A stretch of 64,000 nt of DNA, from NCBI GenBank assembly GCA_036345935.2, contig JADWOT020000001.1:12831370-12895369 (forward strand). Reading direction: 5' to 3'. Shown piece by piece: positions 62,571 to 64,000 of this stretch. Under the pieces are notes generated by a model. That model ran no database searches. It was not told the origin of the DNA and saw only the letters and a list, made by a program, of their open reading frames with translations. A program made the translations under genes and the position numbers. This stretch comes from Taenia hydatigena (taxonomy: Eukaryota > Platyhelminthes > Cestoda > Cyclophyllidea > Taeniidae). Positions within the stretch are counted from its first letter, which is position 1. Each line of letters starts with the position of its first letter.

Positions 62571-64000
62571 TGCTACCTTATTCATCATAGTAACATATAC
62601 GTGTAATAACTTGCAATCAAATGCATTGCGAAGGAAAAGGGTATGATGAAATAGGAATTGACTGCACGGAATGGCGCAAATCTGTGAAAAGAAGTGCAGA
62701 AGCAGGCAGAGTCGCAGAAAGAATCGAAGTGAAGTGCTGATAATTAAAATGTAACAAAGTGTGTCAGCGGCTTTAAGCTTTTAGTTTCTGTTGCAGCTTA
62801 CCGGAACGTACTTACATACTAACCTAGACCGGCGTAGTATAATCCTGGTAGACTGCTAAACCCATGGCCGTGTACGCATGGTATTTCCTGCCACAGACGT
62901 TTTTTTGATATTTACCATTCAACTCTCAACTTTCCTTACCAATCGCATATTCTCTCACTTCCCTTTTTTATACCACCCTAGCTACTCCTAACTCATCACT
63001 AAGAGTATCAGCTCTTTTGGTATTCATCTAGTGTTATAGCAAGCACATTTCTTCCACGGATAGGAAAGCACTGCTCTTCACAACCTCGAATGTTCACTTC
63101 GAGATGCTCACACCACCTTTATCGAGGACAGGAATTCACACTTCACTTCGGCGGGTTGGTCATGCTAACTCGCACGAAAATCCTTGCGCTAACGTGTTCG
63201 TGTTTTTCATCCTCTCAATTGACAACAATCATTAGTTGAACCTTTACTCTACAGGACATTATGCTACTTATCTTTCAAGTTGCGTTTAGTGCACCTTTAA
63301 CTGGAAGAGGCTAATAGCAATGCTGCATTAAGCCCATCTACAGCATATGCGCGACTAGTAGAATCTTTACTCTTTCCCAATGGGACGAAAACTAGGTAAA
63401 AACTATAGCTCTACACATTTCCAATTCTCTTTTACATCTGCATTCAGTTTTCTTTTTAAACTTCCAAATGACTGCCTGATGACAAAGCCGGGAACAAGAT
63501 TTGTAGCGCTCCGAAAAGACTAAGCGAGGGAAAGGAGCAGTATTAGGTAAGGAAATTTTAGGGAATGCAGCAAATATAAAATTCTTTTTTGTGCAAAACA
63601 AATCTGCTCATAAACCCTGGGATATGTCACTAAATATTGGAACAGTTACTTATTAATACGGTCTTAAGGATCTTGGCATTTGTCATCCAACTGACCTCAG
63701 TCCCAGTTATGCCACGCCATTAAGCGCTTAGTGCTATGAACGAGTCACATTCAATTGTTTATTTCGCTTCAAGTAACAGTCGTGGAAAGAGCACGTAATC
63801 CACGCCATCCATAGTGTACTTTGCTGAAGGAATACCAATTCCCAAAAAAGGGACAGACCTGAGTTGGTTCTAATAGTGTGGAGGATCGCATGGAGGGGGT
63901 GACATAACATGCGCATTTGTTTAAGTCTGAAGGCACTTAAACACTAGTCATGTTGATATTGACAACGACTCATGCACAGCTTTTTGCTGACGCTACCAAA
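62571..64000. other. No recognised gene; contains repeat copy B
   Basis: Apart from the repeat at 62910-63140, only short frames are present (63392-63601 minus, 63734-63916 minus). Nothing indicates an exon. Confidence 0.4.
62910..63140 (+). repeat. Dispersed repeat, copy B
   Basis: This is the partner of 21030-21264 in the same orientation. Identity is patchy but collinear over the whole length, ending in ATCGAGGACAGGAATT. The sequence after it differs from that after copy A, which supports a mobile or dispersed unit with an end near here. Confidence 0.6.

Overview
The window looks like a eukaryotic, intron-bearing, repeat-rich stretch with one clear protein gene. My best guess is a flatworm, probably a tapeworm. 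The grounds are a lineage-typical BTB-BACK-Kelch gene, several introns of only 29-43 nt (a very short intron class is known in flatworms), moderate GC and no bacterial gene layout. The assignment is an inference; no ribosomal or mitochondrial marker is present to confirm it.

The only confidently recognised gene is a complete nine-exon Kelch-like gene on the minus strand (10576-13174). I reconstructed it exon by exon: every junction is GT-AG and the reading phase holds throughout, giving 558 residues. A decayed plus-strand Kelch copy (8143-8470) lies about 2 kb beyond its 3' end. The 5' flank of the live gene (13500-14125) also reappears inverted at 6652-7373, ahead of that relic. This shows a second, opposite-facing Kelch locus that has lost most of its body.

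The rest is dominated by old segmental duplications. A large interrupted inverted repeat pairs 5475-6471 with 24484-25545, and 9312-10581 with 21266-22507. The right arm stops exactly beside the only ambiguous base in the window (21265). Direct duplications pair 15630-16880 with 40015-41245, 46760-50400 with 55060-58570, 53720-53960 with 54430-54680, and 21030-21264 with 62910-63140. A second inverted pair is 60720-61030 with 62225-62570. A roughly 200-bp dispersed repeat occurs in four fairly clear copies, two of them as a close inverted pair at 30.76-31.41 kb. A degenerate minisatellite with 50-56 bp units sits at 28365-28760.

Outside the Kelch gene I list a few candidate exons with good splice sites and compatible phases. 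Their confidence is low: at this base composition I estimate that tens of stop-free runs of 100 codons or more arise by chance in 64 kb, so open length alone proves little. The most gene-like is a two-exon, 87-residue protein with an N-terminal hydrophobic segment (22942-23257, minus strand).
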